Positions 37,479 to 46,731 of a DNA stretch of 64,000 nucleotides are shown here, one piece after another. This DNA comes from Rhizoclosmatium globosum (Eukaryota; Chytridiomycota; Chytridiomycetes; Chytridiales; Chytriomycetaceae). Location: contig MCGO01000014.1 of assembly GCA_002104985.1 (NCBI GenBank), forward strand, positions 124,001-188,000, given 5' to 3'. The notes under the pieces are model-generated. The model did no database searches, was not told the DNA's origin, and saw only the letters and a program-made list of their open reading frames with translations. Each line of letters begins with the position of its first letter. Position 1 is the first letter of the stretch. The position numbers were made by a program, and so were the translations under genes.

Positions 37479-39099
37479 TTAAGCAACAGGTGTATCAATA
37501 CCCACACAGGAGAGAGGGAATAACCCTTCTGTACCATTGCTCTTCCTTCCTTTTGCCCATCCATCGTCATATGCTTCTGTGATTGTAAGCACGTCACCAA
37601 TCTTGACCGACAGTTCTAGCGAAGTGTCAAGTTAGTGCATGGCTGGGATAGATTCAAAATCTATAATTTACTAAAGCTTCTCGCTTCGCTCGACAACGAT
37701 ATACGCTTAAGACTTTACTCACCATCAGGTAGAGACGCAACATACTCAATTTTGACAACATGTTCCCCTTTAATGGCGACTCCAGTACTAGCTTCATCCG
37801 GAATACGCACGTAGGTTCTCTCCACCGTAGTTGTCGTCAATGTAGTTGAAGACGAAGAACCACCTTGAAGATTAATAACAGAATTCCTGTACTGACTTGA
37901 AGCGCCTCTCTTGACGTAGGAAGGACGACCACCATCACCAAGGAATTTAAGGACAGGGTGGTTGGATGGGAAGATGTTGAATCTGTTTGTGTACACGATC
38001 CAACAGGATGCAATGAGGGCAACGAGGAGAACGACACCAATTGCGATTCCGACTTTGGCGCCAACGGAGAGACCAGAGTCAGAGTTTGAAGAGGAGGGGT
38101 CTTGTGTTGGGGCAGGGTTTCCTGTTGTTGGAGTTGAAGAGTCGGAGGCGGCAAATGAGGAACCCGCAATTATTTCGTTGTTGGAGTTTGAGTTGGTGGC
38201 AGAGCCAGTTGAGACTCTGTTTGATGCAGAAGTGTCTGTTTTGTTGTTTGAAGTGGCGATTGAGGCCTTGTTGACAGCGTCACAGCAAGAGGGAGAATTT
38301 TTGACAGCAGTACAGTATGCCTTCGCTTGAACATAGTTTCCACCGAAACCTAGTGGGGTGTGAGTCGTGGGACTTTGATTGGTAATTCACGTACCACAAC
38401 TTTCATAGTCTAATGTAATGGACTCAGTGCATTTCGAGTCACTAGAGCCAGTCTGTTTTTGCCAGTCGAGGACTGTTTGTTTACAGTTTGCAGCGGCATT
38501 CAGAGCCTTGGCACGAGCGTTTGCGGCGTCTGAGTTGAAAGCGACAGGTTTGCAGTTGTCTGTGTCGCCAATGTAGGCATTGAGAGAGGCGCCGAGGGCA
38601 TCGCAGGTGTCAGAGCAGAGGGCAGGCGAGGGTACTAGTTGGTGGTGTGTATGTGTGAGTACATCGCCAACTACTACTCGGTACAACTCAGTAACACACA
38701 TTGTTTGTTGCAGCCCTTCGAAAGAACAACAACATCGCGCACGCACTGATACGTCGACACAAACTGGACGCCCTTCGAAGAACCGCCACTGCATCCAAGA
38801 CCCGCAGCGACATCAACACCGCCAATCCGCGACGCCCACTCAGCCACACTCGTCGCTCCAACGGCCGTCAAGTTCACAAACGACCCGGAAAACAGTGGCG
38901 AGCACGAACTCAGCGCGGGGATCACAGCGCACTCCTTTGGTTGGAGTCAAAGGAAGTTAGCATCACGACAACTTAAGTGATAGAACACAGAACACTCAAC
39001 TGCATTCGGCTGTGCAACGGCAATTCGGTCAACGCTCTTGTCAAATCGGTAGGCTGCAAGTGCTGGAGCCACAAGAGAGAGTGCAAGTGCGATTTGCAT
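37479..39099 (-). CDS. Single-pass receptor-like protein: Cys-rich ectodomain, TM helix, cytosolic SH3 (E)
   Basis: Five exons fit exactly: 39001-39099, 38700-38934, 38395-38634, 37723-38349 and 37479-37615, giving 445 residues. The signal peptide is MQIALALSLVAPALA. The ectodomain starts ECAVIPALSSCSPL and runs through SKGCNKQ, ALCSDTC and SCGFGGN to SPSCCDAVN. A Ser/Thr-rich stalk leads to a TM helix (VGIAIGVVLLVALIASCWIVY). The cytosolic part ends in one SH3 (VKIEYVASLPDELSVKIGDVLTI, YDDGWAKGRKSNGTEGLFPLSCV). The ectodomain is shared with the genes at 42467 and 45431. It faces the TIR-NACHT gene head to head, 143 bases between ATGs. The ligand is unknown. The layout suggests a surface sensor signalling through SH3 partners, similar in logic to yeast Sho1. 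Confidence 0.85.
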
Positions 39100-39242
39100 G
39101 ATGCTTTTTTTGGGTGGTTGTGTCGAACCTTCTAACATCCAAACTGTATGCCGCCAGTGTGTCTCAAACCACTGTCTTGAATTATGAAATAAAAGAAGGA
39201 ATTGACTTTATTCAATTTTAATATCAGATGTGATTTCAGCTC

Positions 39243-42200
39243 ATGCCAATTAATATGTCTTCCAAATGGAAATGCGCCAGAGGCTTCTCCAGTCACGACT
39301 TTTTCATTAGCTACCGTGTATCCACAGATAGCAACGTTGCTGTATCTTTGGCAGCTCAATTATCTGATGCGGGCCTATTCCACTGCTACCTCGATCGTCA
39401 ATGTCTGGTTGCCTCCTCACATTGGGAACAAGGCTTCCTCGCTGGTCTCGAGAGAGCCGTCGTTATTGTACCGCTTGTTTCTATTGCCTGTTTGAAATCA
39501 CTCAAACCGTACCATGATAGTGTGGTGCTTGAGGTGAGTCCGCTCAAGTGATTCATCACATCAACCTCAACAATACATCACCGACAACAGTGGGAGCTTG
39601 CGATTCAACGACACCAACAGGGACTCGCAAAACTGATACCAGTGTTTATCCACGATAGCGCTGCCAACAGCTTCCCATCAGTATCTGATTTCGCTGATGA
39701 ATTGCATGACCATCCAAAGAGTCCACGACAACTTACGCTGCGCAACATTGTCGAATTCTTGTATAATATTCATGGTATTCATGGAAAAGTTGATAAGAAT
39801 GGCGAATTGGATTCTTGGAGTCTGGCTCAACTCATCAAATGGCGATATTCGACAGAAATTGGCCTATCAACTAAGGAGCAAGCAGAATTTGAAGCATTCT
39901 TGGATCTTTACCGTTATGGATCTCTGGGAAGTGAATCAGTCAGGCTGCGGACTATAAAGACAACGACCACCTCTGTGACCAAAGGTTCTAATAGAAACGA
40001 GACACGTTCTGTGATTGAAATCAAAGTCGTTCGACACATTGAAGTTGGTGTTTCAGCATCTTTAGAAGTCAACCACAAATGGACTCCTTACCCTCAAACT
40101 ACTTCGAGAAATAGCCTCTTGGCAGCAGATATTACAGATTGGGCAAAAGATATTGAATCGCCTCGAGCTATTTTAGTACAGATCGGAGAAGAAGAGCTGG
40201 TAAGAATCCCTTCAAACCCTGAGAATCATTAACCACACTCGCTATAGTCCGAAATGACAACTAACATTGCCCACGCCCTACTAAAAACGGACACATACGC
40301 CTCAACAATCTCATTCCAAGACACTCCACCCACAAAACCCGCCCGCGACTTCCTCCTCGACCTCACACAATCCCTCAGCAACTCCATCCCTTCCACCGCC
40401 CGCGAACTCCTCCAAAAATTCAAGTCCACACTTCCATCCCACATAACCACCCTCTCCCTCCCCGCCCTCTTCAAATTCCTGCTCACCGACTCCACAAACC
40501 CCTCCACTTCCCATCGCGTCGTCATCCTCCCCATCCAAGACATGACACACCCAGGCGCACAGGAGTTCATACAATCCGTGGTCGACAACCTCCCACAAGG
40601 CTATAAAATCCTGTTCGTGGGTGCAACGAGCACGCGGGATGTAGCGTACATGGATTCCATTGCAGGGTCTATCACGATGTTTAACGTTATTGATGGTGTC
40701 GGTGGTATCAGTGGTGAAGATGTGTCGCGAGAGGGGTGGGTGCCTGGATCTGTTGTTGATTCGAAGGAAGGGGTTGTTGGGGTTGCGTTGAGAGGACGGG
40801 AGAAGGGGGAGTTTGTTGTTTATTATGCTTGTGAGAAGGATGAAAGGGTTGTAAGGGATTTGGCGATGGGGTTGAGGTTGAATGGGACGCATAATGTTCG
40901 TGTTGTGTCTTGGAGGGAGGGTTGTGAGGGTTTGATTGGGGACAAGACTTTCGTGTTGTTTGTGCTCTCGAATCAAGCTATTGGTGTTCTAGATGATGGG
41001 AACAGTAAGTTTATAGAGCAGGTAAGTCTCCGTCAAAGTTAGTTTAAGTTCGCTGACATTTTGAATTCAGGTTCATTTGTGTTTGGAACAAGGAGTACAC
41101 TGTCTGCCCATTTTCCTCCAGCGTGATGGCGCCGAATTCAGTATTCCATCGTTACTGTCGTACAAATATTCCAGAGCGGAGGTTTCACCAACGTTGAGAA
41201 ATTTATTACTTCTTCAAGGCCTTCGAATAGACACATCTGATGCAAAGAGATCAACACCAAGAATACTCGCCGCGCGCCAGATCGTGCTGGGTCTCTTAAA
41301 CACGGAAGGAGTTGATTCGAATCCAGATAAATTGAGTCAGACTGAAATGCGAGAACTGTATGGATTTTTGAAGCCCAGTTTGAATGAAGTTAACCAAGTC
41401 CAAAAAATGTTACTTGATGCAATCGTTCCAGAAACCAGAAATTGGACTTTGAATGATATTAAAGCTTTACTAGAGGGTGGTCATGTTTGGGTTGGTGGCG
41501 AAGGAAGGGTCGGCAAGGTACGTTTGCGTACTTAACCATCAGATCATCTGAATCATTATTTAGTCTACAATCAGTGCTTTATTGGCACGGGAACTAGAGA
41601 AAAGGGATGAACTTGCAGCCTATTTCCCATTCAGCAGAGAAACCCAACACCTAGCCACACCTTCAGACTTGATTCAAACAATCGCATACACCCTATCCCT
41701 CCGAATTCCACCTGTCGGTCGCTACATCCTGTCTCTATTCCAAGCTTCCCTCATTGATTACTCAAAATCAAACCCATCATCCCTCTTTCTCCAGCTGATT
41801 GTTGAACCCATGCGTGAAGTGTCCATCTATTACAAGTTTGAAACCCCACTCGTGCTGATTCTTGACGGACTAGATGAATGCGGTGAGGCGGGACAAGTAG
41901 ACGGAAGTGGACGCGTTGTTAGGAGTGAAGATTTGGTGGGGATAATGGAAAAGTGTGTTCCGTTGTTGCCAGCAGAATGTATACGTGTTGTTGCATTCAG
42001 TCGAATAACCGACGCGTATGTGAATGTGTTTAAGGAGTGGGGTAGCTGGTTTGAGGTTCAAGTGACGGATGAAAGGAATAAGGGAGATGTCGAACTTGTT
42101 GCTGAGATGTTGCTGGAAAGAAGCGGCGTTCAGGATGGGTTGGACCGTCAAAAAATGATTGAGTTGTTGGTGCGAAAGAGCGGAGGACTTATTGAGTGGG

Positions 42201-42310
42201 TGGTTGATGTTGTTGGGGTGCTGAAGGAAACTGGTTTGACTGTTGAGGCATTTGAAAAGTTGGAGCAAACGGCGCTTGTGAAATATTCTAAAATAACGCA
42301 AATAAAATAG
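39243..42310 (+). CDS. TIR-TIR-NACHT (NLR-like) protein
   Basis: Five exons join with intact frame: 39243-39533, 39591-40199, 40248-41021, 41071-41517 and 41564-42310, 955 residues. TIR-1, about residues 18-115: SSHDFFISYRVSTDSN, YLDRQCL, WEQGFLAGLERAVVIVPLVS; the Glu in WEQGF sits where NAD-cleaving TIRs carry theirs. A second, more divergent TIR-like unit lies at about 485-600 (FVVYYACEKDERVV, FVLFVLSNQAIG, LCLEQGVHCLPIFL). A STAND/NACHT P-loop follows: GGEGRVGKST at about 700 (the splice falls between K and S) and LVLILDGLDECGE at about 805. No WD, TPR, ankyrin or LRR repeats follow before the stop. NLR-like STAND proteins act in fungal non-self recognition and cell death. TIR forms are rare in fungi. 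Either MPINM or the fifth-codon Met could be the start. Confidence 0.85.
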
Positions 42311-42466
42311 AATGAAGGTTCTTTCAACCTGTTAGTGCATATTGGTGATGGGCTTGTGAAGTGGCTATCCATTGAAGGAAATGAAGTAAAAAAAGAAAAC
42401 ATGTGCACTTAAAGCTTCGCTATATTCCCAGAAACGAAGATCGGTTGTGTTTGCATAGCCACACAG

Positions 42467-45343
42467 ATGAGTTTGAATGATGGCAGAACATCATCCCTTC
42501 ACCACCCATTCTCATTCACCGGAAACAATTGTACCAAGGCCCAACAAAGCTCGCCCCAAAACATGGTCGCCACCGAGTGCATCCCAATTAGCAACTTTCC
42601 AACATTGTGTGCGCCACTGACGACGAACGCCTATCTCAATTTGACGTCGATCGCGGTTCTTTATTCACTTCCGCCGAAACCAACGCTGTCGCAGTGGGAG
42701 GCCGCGCGTCTCAGCCACTTGAACAACTTGAACAACTTGAACAACTCGATCGGCGCGTCGATCGGATGCGCAACTTCAACAACCACAAACACTGTTCGGT
42801 TTGCGGCGTCGCTGCTCTGCCTCAGCGACATTTACATCACCTCGATCGGATGCAACAGCAACAACAACAAGCCTCAACTTGAACTGTGTTCGGATGTCTG
42901 CGATGCCGTCCGTGCCAATGTCAATGTGGTTAACACTCAATGCCCCGTTTCAAACCTTCGCGAGATCTCAACACGCGTCGTCAACAGCGCGTGCCTCGAA
43001 GGAGCACATGCTAAACAGTGTTTTGATGGTACGGACGCTGACATGGCGTCGTGTGGTTTTGGCGGTAACATGGCTGCGGCGACAGCCTTTTGCCAACAAA
43101 ACGCATTCGTTCCCTCTTGCTGCTCTACTCTAAATGATTCAATCTCTTCATCGAGAGCCAACGCAGCTGTTCCCGGTTCAGCCCAGGATGTTAGTCAAAC
43201 GAACGAAAGCAGTCCACATCAAACCTCAAATCTCCCTGCCATCATTGGAGGTTCCATCGTTGCTGTCTTTGCTTTAATCGCAGCTGCAGTCGGTTTATTT
43301 ATCTATCGTGGTAGAGCTCGTCGTACCAAAACCTTACACCTTGAACCTCACCAAGAAGCCGAATTGTTGGACTCTAGCGACCAAGACACAGCATCAATTA
43401 TGACAGAGGCATCAACCGTGAGTCTATTCAAATCTCTCACTCGCGGTCGTACCGTCAGGTTCTCGTCCACAGTTTCGGAAATTGCGGGACGAGTTCCATC
43501 AATCAATTCCAACGTAAATCGCCCAGAAACGGACTTTATGCGACTTCCAACAACAAACGAGGTAGGAATGAATAATGCAGTTGCCGTTATGCCTTCTACT
43601 TTCGATTCCGGCAATACGACTCGTGCTGTCACAACGAATTTGCGTTTACCTACTACCAGCGAAGCTAATGAGTCTTACAATACTCCTAAGTCGTCTGTTG
43701 GTCAAGTTGGGCGTTATTTCACAAACTTGTTCCGGCTTTCAACGACTGTCGAGGCTGAACCTGTTCAACCCAGAGTTCAACGTGAGTTAAACAAAAATTC
43801 GTCTACTACGACATTAAATACGAATCTCACAGGCTCCGATACCGGGATTTTAGATCGTGCAACCACAAGTTTCATGCGGCTCCCAACAACAACTGAAGCC
43901 AAGGCTTCCGAAGTGTCCGGAATTCCATTGAAGTCCACAGCTAACCGCGGGATTACAACCAATATGCGTCTTCCAACATCGTTCAAACCCGAGGAGAATC
44001 GCACCAGAACTGGCAAACCTGGGATTTTACGTGCTGAAACCAACTTCTTGCGGTTGCCAACAACGTTTGAATCTGACGGAAATGGTACAACGTCGTCTGC
44101 AAGTGTTGGACGTGATGCTACGAGTTTTATGCGCTTGCCAACGTCGTTTGAAGCATTTGATGCTGATGCTTCAACCACCATGGCTACTTCCAGCTCGGAG
44201 GTTGACCGCTTCACTACAAGATTCCAACGTCTTCCAACATCGTTTGAAACAGGGTCGAGTTTCAATACTTCGAACAACCCAGCGCCGGCCGCAATTGGGC
44301 GTGATGCAACTAGTTTCATGCGTCTGCCAACCTCGTTTGAACCAGATTTAAATTATGATGATGCGCCGTCTAAAAATGTAGGACGTGATGCCACAAGTTT
44401 TATGCGCCTACCGACGTCATTTCAAACGGGGTCAAGCCCTTCAGAGGAGGCAACCCCATCTGCAAATGTCACGCGTGATGCTACAAGTTTTATGCGCCTG
44501 CCAACATCGTTTGAAACAGTTGAGATTGATTCTTCTGTCAGTGACACTGCAACAATATCCAGCTCGGAGGTTGACCGTTTCACTACAAATTTCCAGCGTC
44601 TTCCAACATCGTTTGAAACAGGGTCAAGCTTTGATCTTGATAACGCGAAACAGACTCAAATTGGACGTGATCAAACTAGTTTTATGCGCCTACCAACATC
44701 GTTTGAAACCGGTGATAATGATTCTCCTGCCAGAGGCACCGTAACAACACCCGGCTCCGAGGTTGACCGTGTCACGACAAGTTTCCAGCGTCTTCCAACA
44801 TCGTTTCAAACAGGGTCGAGTTTTGATCCTGAAAACGTGACAAGTATCACAATTGGACGTGATCCAACTAGTTTTACGCGCCTACCAACATCGTTCGAAA
44901 CCGTTGATGCTGATCCTTCTATAAATGGTTCTATGACTGTGCTTAGCTCTGAAGTTGATCGTTTCGCTACAAGTTTCAAGCGTCTTCCAACTACATTGGA
45001 AGTGGACCTAGCCCCCACTAACCCAATTGATCGAAACATGACCATGTTTATGCGGTTCCCAACAACCAACGAGGCTGACATGGAGAAAAATAACGCGTCT
45101 TCATTGAACAACACGTTTTTGGAATCGTCTGGACCAACTACGTTGACTGCCTTAATCAACAAGACATGCACCTCGATTGCAGACTACACACCTCAACGTC
45201 CAGACGAGATAATTATCCGTGTTGGCCATGAAATCAAAGTTCTGGACGTAAGCAGCGATGGGTGGGCAAGCGGAGAGAATGTCAGTACAAAGGAGAAGGG
45301 ATGGTTCCCATTGAGTTGTGTCGTGGCTCCGAGAATTGAGTAG
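42467..45343 (+). CDS. Receptor-like protein: Cys-rich ectodomain, TM helix, 17-repeat tail, C-terminal SH3 (F)
   Basis: One exon, 958 residues. The ectodomain (about 35-225) begins ECIPISNFPTLCAPLTTNAYLN and has the family Cys pattern ending SCGFGGN and PSCCSTLN. TM at about 256-280 (AIIGGSIVAVFALIAAAVGLFIY), then basic stop-transfer residues. The cytosolic part has a tandem repeat (core FMRLPTSFET, about residues 354-870) and an SH3 at the end (IADYTPQRPDEIIIRVGHEIKVL, SDGWASGEN, GWFPLSCV). No signal peptide is visible at the chosen ATG; the Met at about residue 33 is just before the ectodomain. So the protein is either N-out without a cleaved signal or an upstream exon is missed. It starts 157 bases after the TIR-NACHT stop, in the same direction. 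Confidence 0.8.
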   Translation: MSLNDGRTSSLHHPFSFTGNNCTKAQQSSPQNMVATECIPISNFPTLCAPLTTNAYLNLTSIAVLYSLPPKPTLSQWEAARLSHLNNLNNLNNSIGASIGCATSTTTNTVRFAASLLCLSDIYITSIGCNSNNNKPQLELCSDVCDAVRANVNVVNTQCPVSNLREISTRVVNSACLEGAHAKQCFDGTDADMASCGFGGNMAAATAFCQQNAFVPSCCSTLNDSISSSRANAAVPGSAQDVSQTNESSPHQTSNLPAIIGGSIVAVFALIAAAVGLFIYRGRARRTKTLHLEPHQEAELLDSSDQDTASIMTEASTVSLFKSLTRGRTVRFSSTVSEIAGRVPSINSNVNRPETDFMRLPTTNEVGMNNAVAVMPSTFDSGNTTRAVTTNLRLPTTSEANESYNTPKSSVGQVGRYFTNLFRLSTTVEAEPVQPRVQRELNKNSSTTTLNTNLTGSDTGILDRATTSFMRLPTTTEAKASEVSGIPLKSTANRGITTNMRLPTSFKPEENRTRTGKPGILRAETNFLRLPTTFESDGNGTTSSASVGRDATSFMRLPTSFEAFDADASTTMATSSSEVDRFTTRFQRLPTSFETGSSFNTSNNPAPAAIGRDATSFMRLPTSFEPDLNYDDAPSKNVGRDATSFMRLPTSFQTGSSPSEEATPSANVTRDATSFMRLPTSFETVEIDSSVSDTATISSSEVDRFTTNFQRLPTSFETGSSFDLDNAKQTQIGRDQTSFMRLPTSFETGDNDSPARGTVTTPGSEVDRVTTSFQRLPTSFQTGSSFDPENVTSITIGRDPTSFTRLPTSFETVDADPSINGSMTVLSSEVDRFATSFKRLPTTLEVDLAPTNPIDRNMTMFMRFPTTNEADMEKNNASSLNNTFLESSGPTTLTALINKTCTSIADYTPQRPDEIIIRVGHEIKVLDVSSDGWASGENVSTKEKGWFPLSCVVAPRIE
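43527..45077 (+). repeat. Coding tandem repeat, 17 units with core RLPTSFE
   Basis: Seventeen units within the preceding gene share (D/F)xTxF-x-RLPT(S/T)-F/N-E at spacings of about 20-45 residues. Early units are divergent (RLSTTVEA, RLPTTNEV) and later ones nearly identical, pointing to recent expansion at the 3' side. Each unit presents R-x-x-T/S, a basophilic-kinase site, just after the membrane. Confidence 0.85.
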
Positions 45344-45430
45344 TGTCTTTGCAGTATCAATAAAATAAAATAGCTTTAAAGAGAAACCAGCCACCGCCAA
45401 GCCACGAGGAAGCAGAACACATCAAAGCAA

Positions 45431-46663
45431 ATGCCCCTTTCAAGATCGAACCTTAAACAATCAATGTCCACCAACGAATGCGTCCCAATTGGAAACTTTG
45501 AAACAGCGTGTGCTCCTCTGACAACGGGTCTCTTTCTTAACGTAACAGCCATTTCCCGGTTTTACGGTCTCCCCTCGAATCCATCTCTCTCACAGTGGGA
45601 AGCTGCCCGTCTCTCCAACTTGAAATCATTCCGTTCGTTGCTTGGATGCAACGACGACTACACCGTTCGCTATTCGGCGACTGCCATGTGTCAGGCGGAC
45701 ATTGAGCGATCGAAGGGTTGCAACCAGGGCAGAACACCACTACCACAACTATGTACTGGAACTTGTCAAGCATACACCAACGATATCAGCCATATGCTTC
45801 AAGATACTGTGACCTGTCCAAACTCATATGATCCAAACATTCAACGTGAGAGAATTCAAGCTGGACAATGTACAGTATCACAACAGACAACGTGCAGCAT
45901 TGGTGTAATTGCAGATACCACGTCGTGTGGATATGGTGGAAACTTGACCATTGCCAACGCGTTTTGCAAGTATTACAGCAACGCACCTCCGTGCTGTTCA
46001 ACTTTGGCTAAACTGTCGAGCGACTCGTTCAGAGTCTTGGTATTGGATGGAACAAGAGCCGCTCAAGATCCCCCAACTCCACCTCAAACATCAAATCTTC
46101 CCGCCATCATTGGCGGTTCCGTTGCTGCGGTCTTAATCTGTGCATCCATTGCAATCGGACTCCTGATCTACAAACTGCGATCCCGCACCTCCAACACCGA
46201 CGCGACATACTTTGCCCCATCCGACCATAAACCCGCATCGCGTCGACCCAGTAAATCCCTACACGTGAATTCATCCCTCGGCCGCACGCATTCCACGAAA
46301 CGCACATCCCCAACAACCCCAACGACATCAGTCGGCCGTTTACTCTCCACCGTTTCGAGACAACCAACCCTTGAAAAGAGCATGAAACGACCCCTGACGA
46401 CACCTGCGGCGTATTCGAGGTCTTCCTCCACGTTCTTGGAGGACGCACCTGTGGCTAGTGGGGCGTCGATTATGACGGTTGTGAATGAAATCAGGACGGC
46501 TGTGGCTGAGTATGTGCCTGATAACCCGGACGAGATTCATGTGAAGCCAGGGCATCGGATCAAGATTGAGGCGATTTTTAATGATGGGTGGGGGAAGGGG
46601 GAGAATCTGTCGAATAAGGAGACGGGGCATTTTCCAATGACATCTGTGACGTCGTCTGTGTAG
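45431..46663 (+). CDS. Receptor-like protein: Cys-rich ectodomain, TM helix, SH3 (G)
   Basis: One exon, 410 residues. The ectodomain (about 14-195) is closest to protein F (ECVPIGNFETACAPLTTGLFLN, LSQWEAARLSNL, SKGCNQG, LCTGTC, SCGYGGN, PPCCSTL). TM at about 222-246 (AIIGGSVAAVLICASIAIGLLIY). A Ser/Thr/Arg-rich linker without the RLPTSFE repeats follows, then a C-terminal SH3 (VAEYVPDNPDEIHVKPGHRIKIEAI, DGWGKGENLSNKETGHFPMTSV). As in F, no cleavable signal is seen at the chosen ATG. It is 87 bases downstream of F and clearly a tandem duplicate that lacks, or never gained, the repeats. Confidence 0.82.
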   Translation: MPLSRSNLKQSMSTNECVPIGNFETACAPLTTGLFLNVTAISRFYGLPSNPSLSQWEAARLSNLKSFRSLLGCNDDYTVRYSATAMCQADIERSKGCNQGRTPLPQLCTGTCQAYTNDISHMLQDTVTCPNSYDPNIQRERIQAGQCTVSQQTTCSIGVIADTTSCGYGGNLTIANAFCKYYSNAPPCCSTLAKLSSDSFRVLVLDGTRAAQDPPTPPQTSNLPAIIGGSVAAVLICASIAIGLLIYKLRSRTSNTDATYFAPSDHKPASRRPSKSLHVNSSLGRTHSTKRTSPTTPTTSVGRLLSTVSRQPTLEKSMKRPLTTPAAYSRSSSTFLEDAPVASGASIMTVVNEIRTAVAEYVPDNPDEIHVKPGHRIKIEAIFNDGWGKGENLSNKETGHFPMTSVTSSV

Positions 46664-46731
46664 ACAGATTTTGTAGGTTGCACGGAGGCCAGTTTTATAC
46701 CCATAAGTAGTGATTAAAAGCTTTATTCAAA

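Noticed and set aside
37301..37600. Minus-strand 99-residue frame overlapping the end of receptor E
   Set aside because: Only the region up to 37615 in another frame encodes the SH3 end; this frame is out of phase.
42721..42765. AAC/TTG-rich short tandem repeat as a regulatory repeat
   Set aside because: It is in frame within receptor F and encodes a repeated HLNNLNNLNN stretch.
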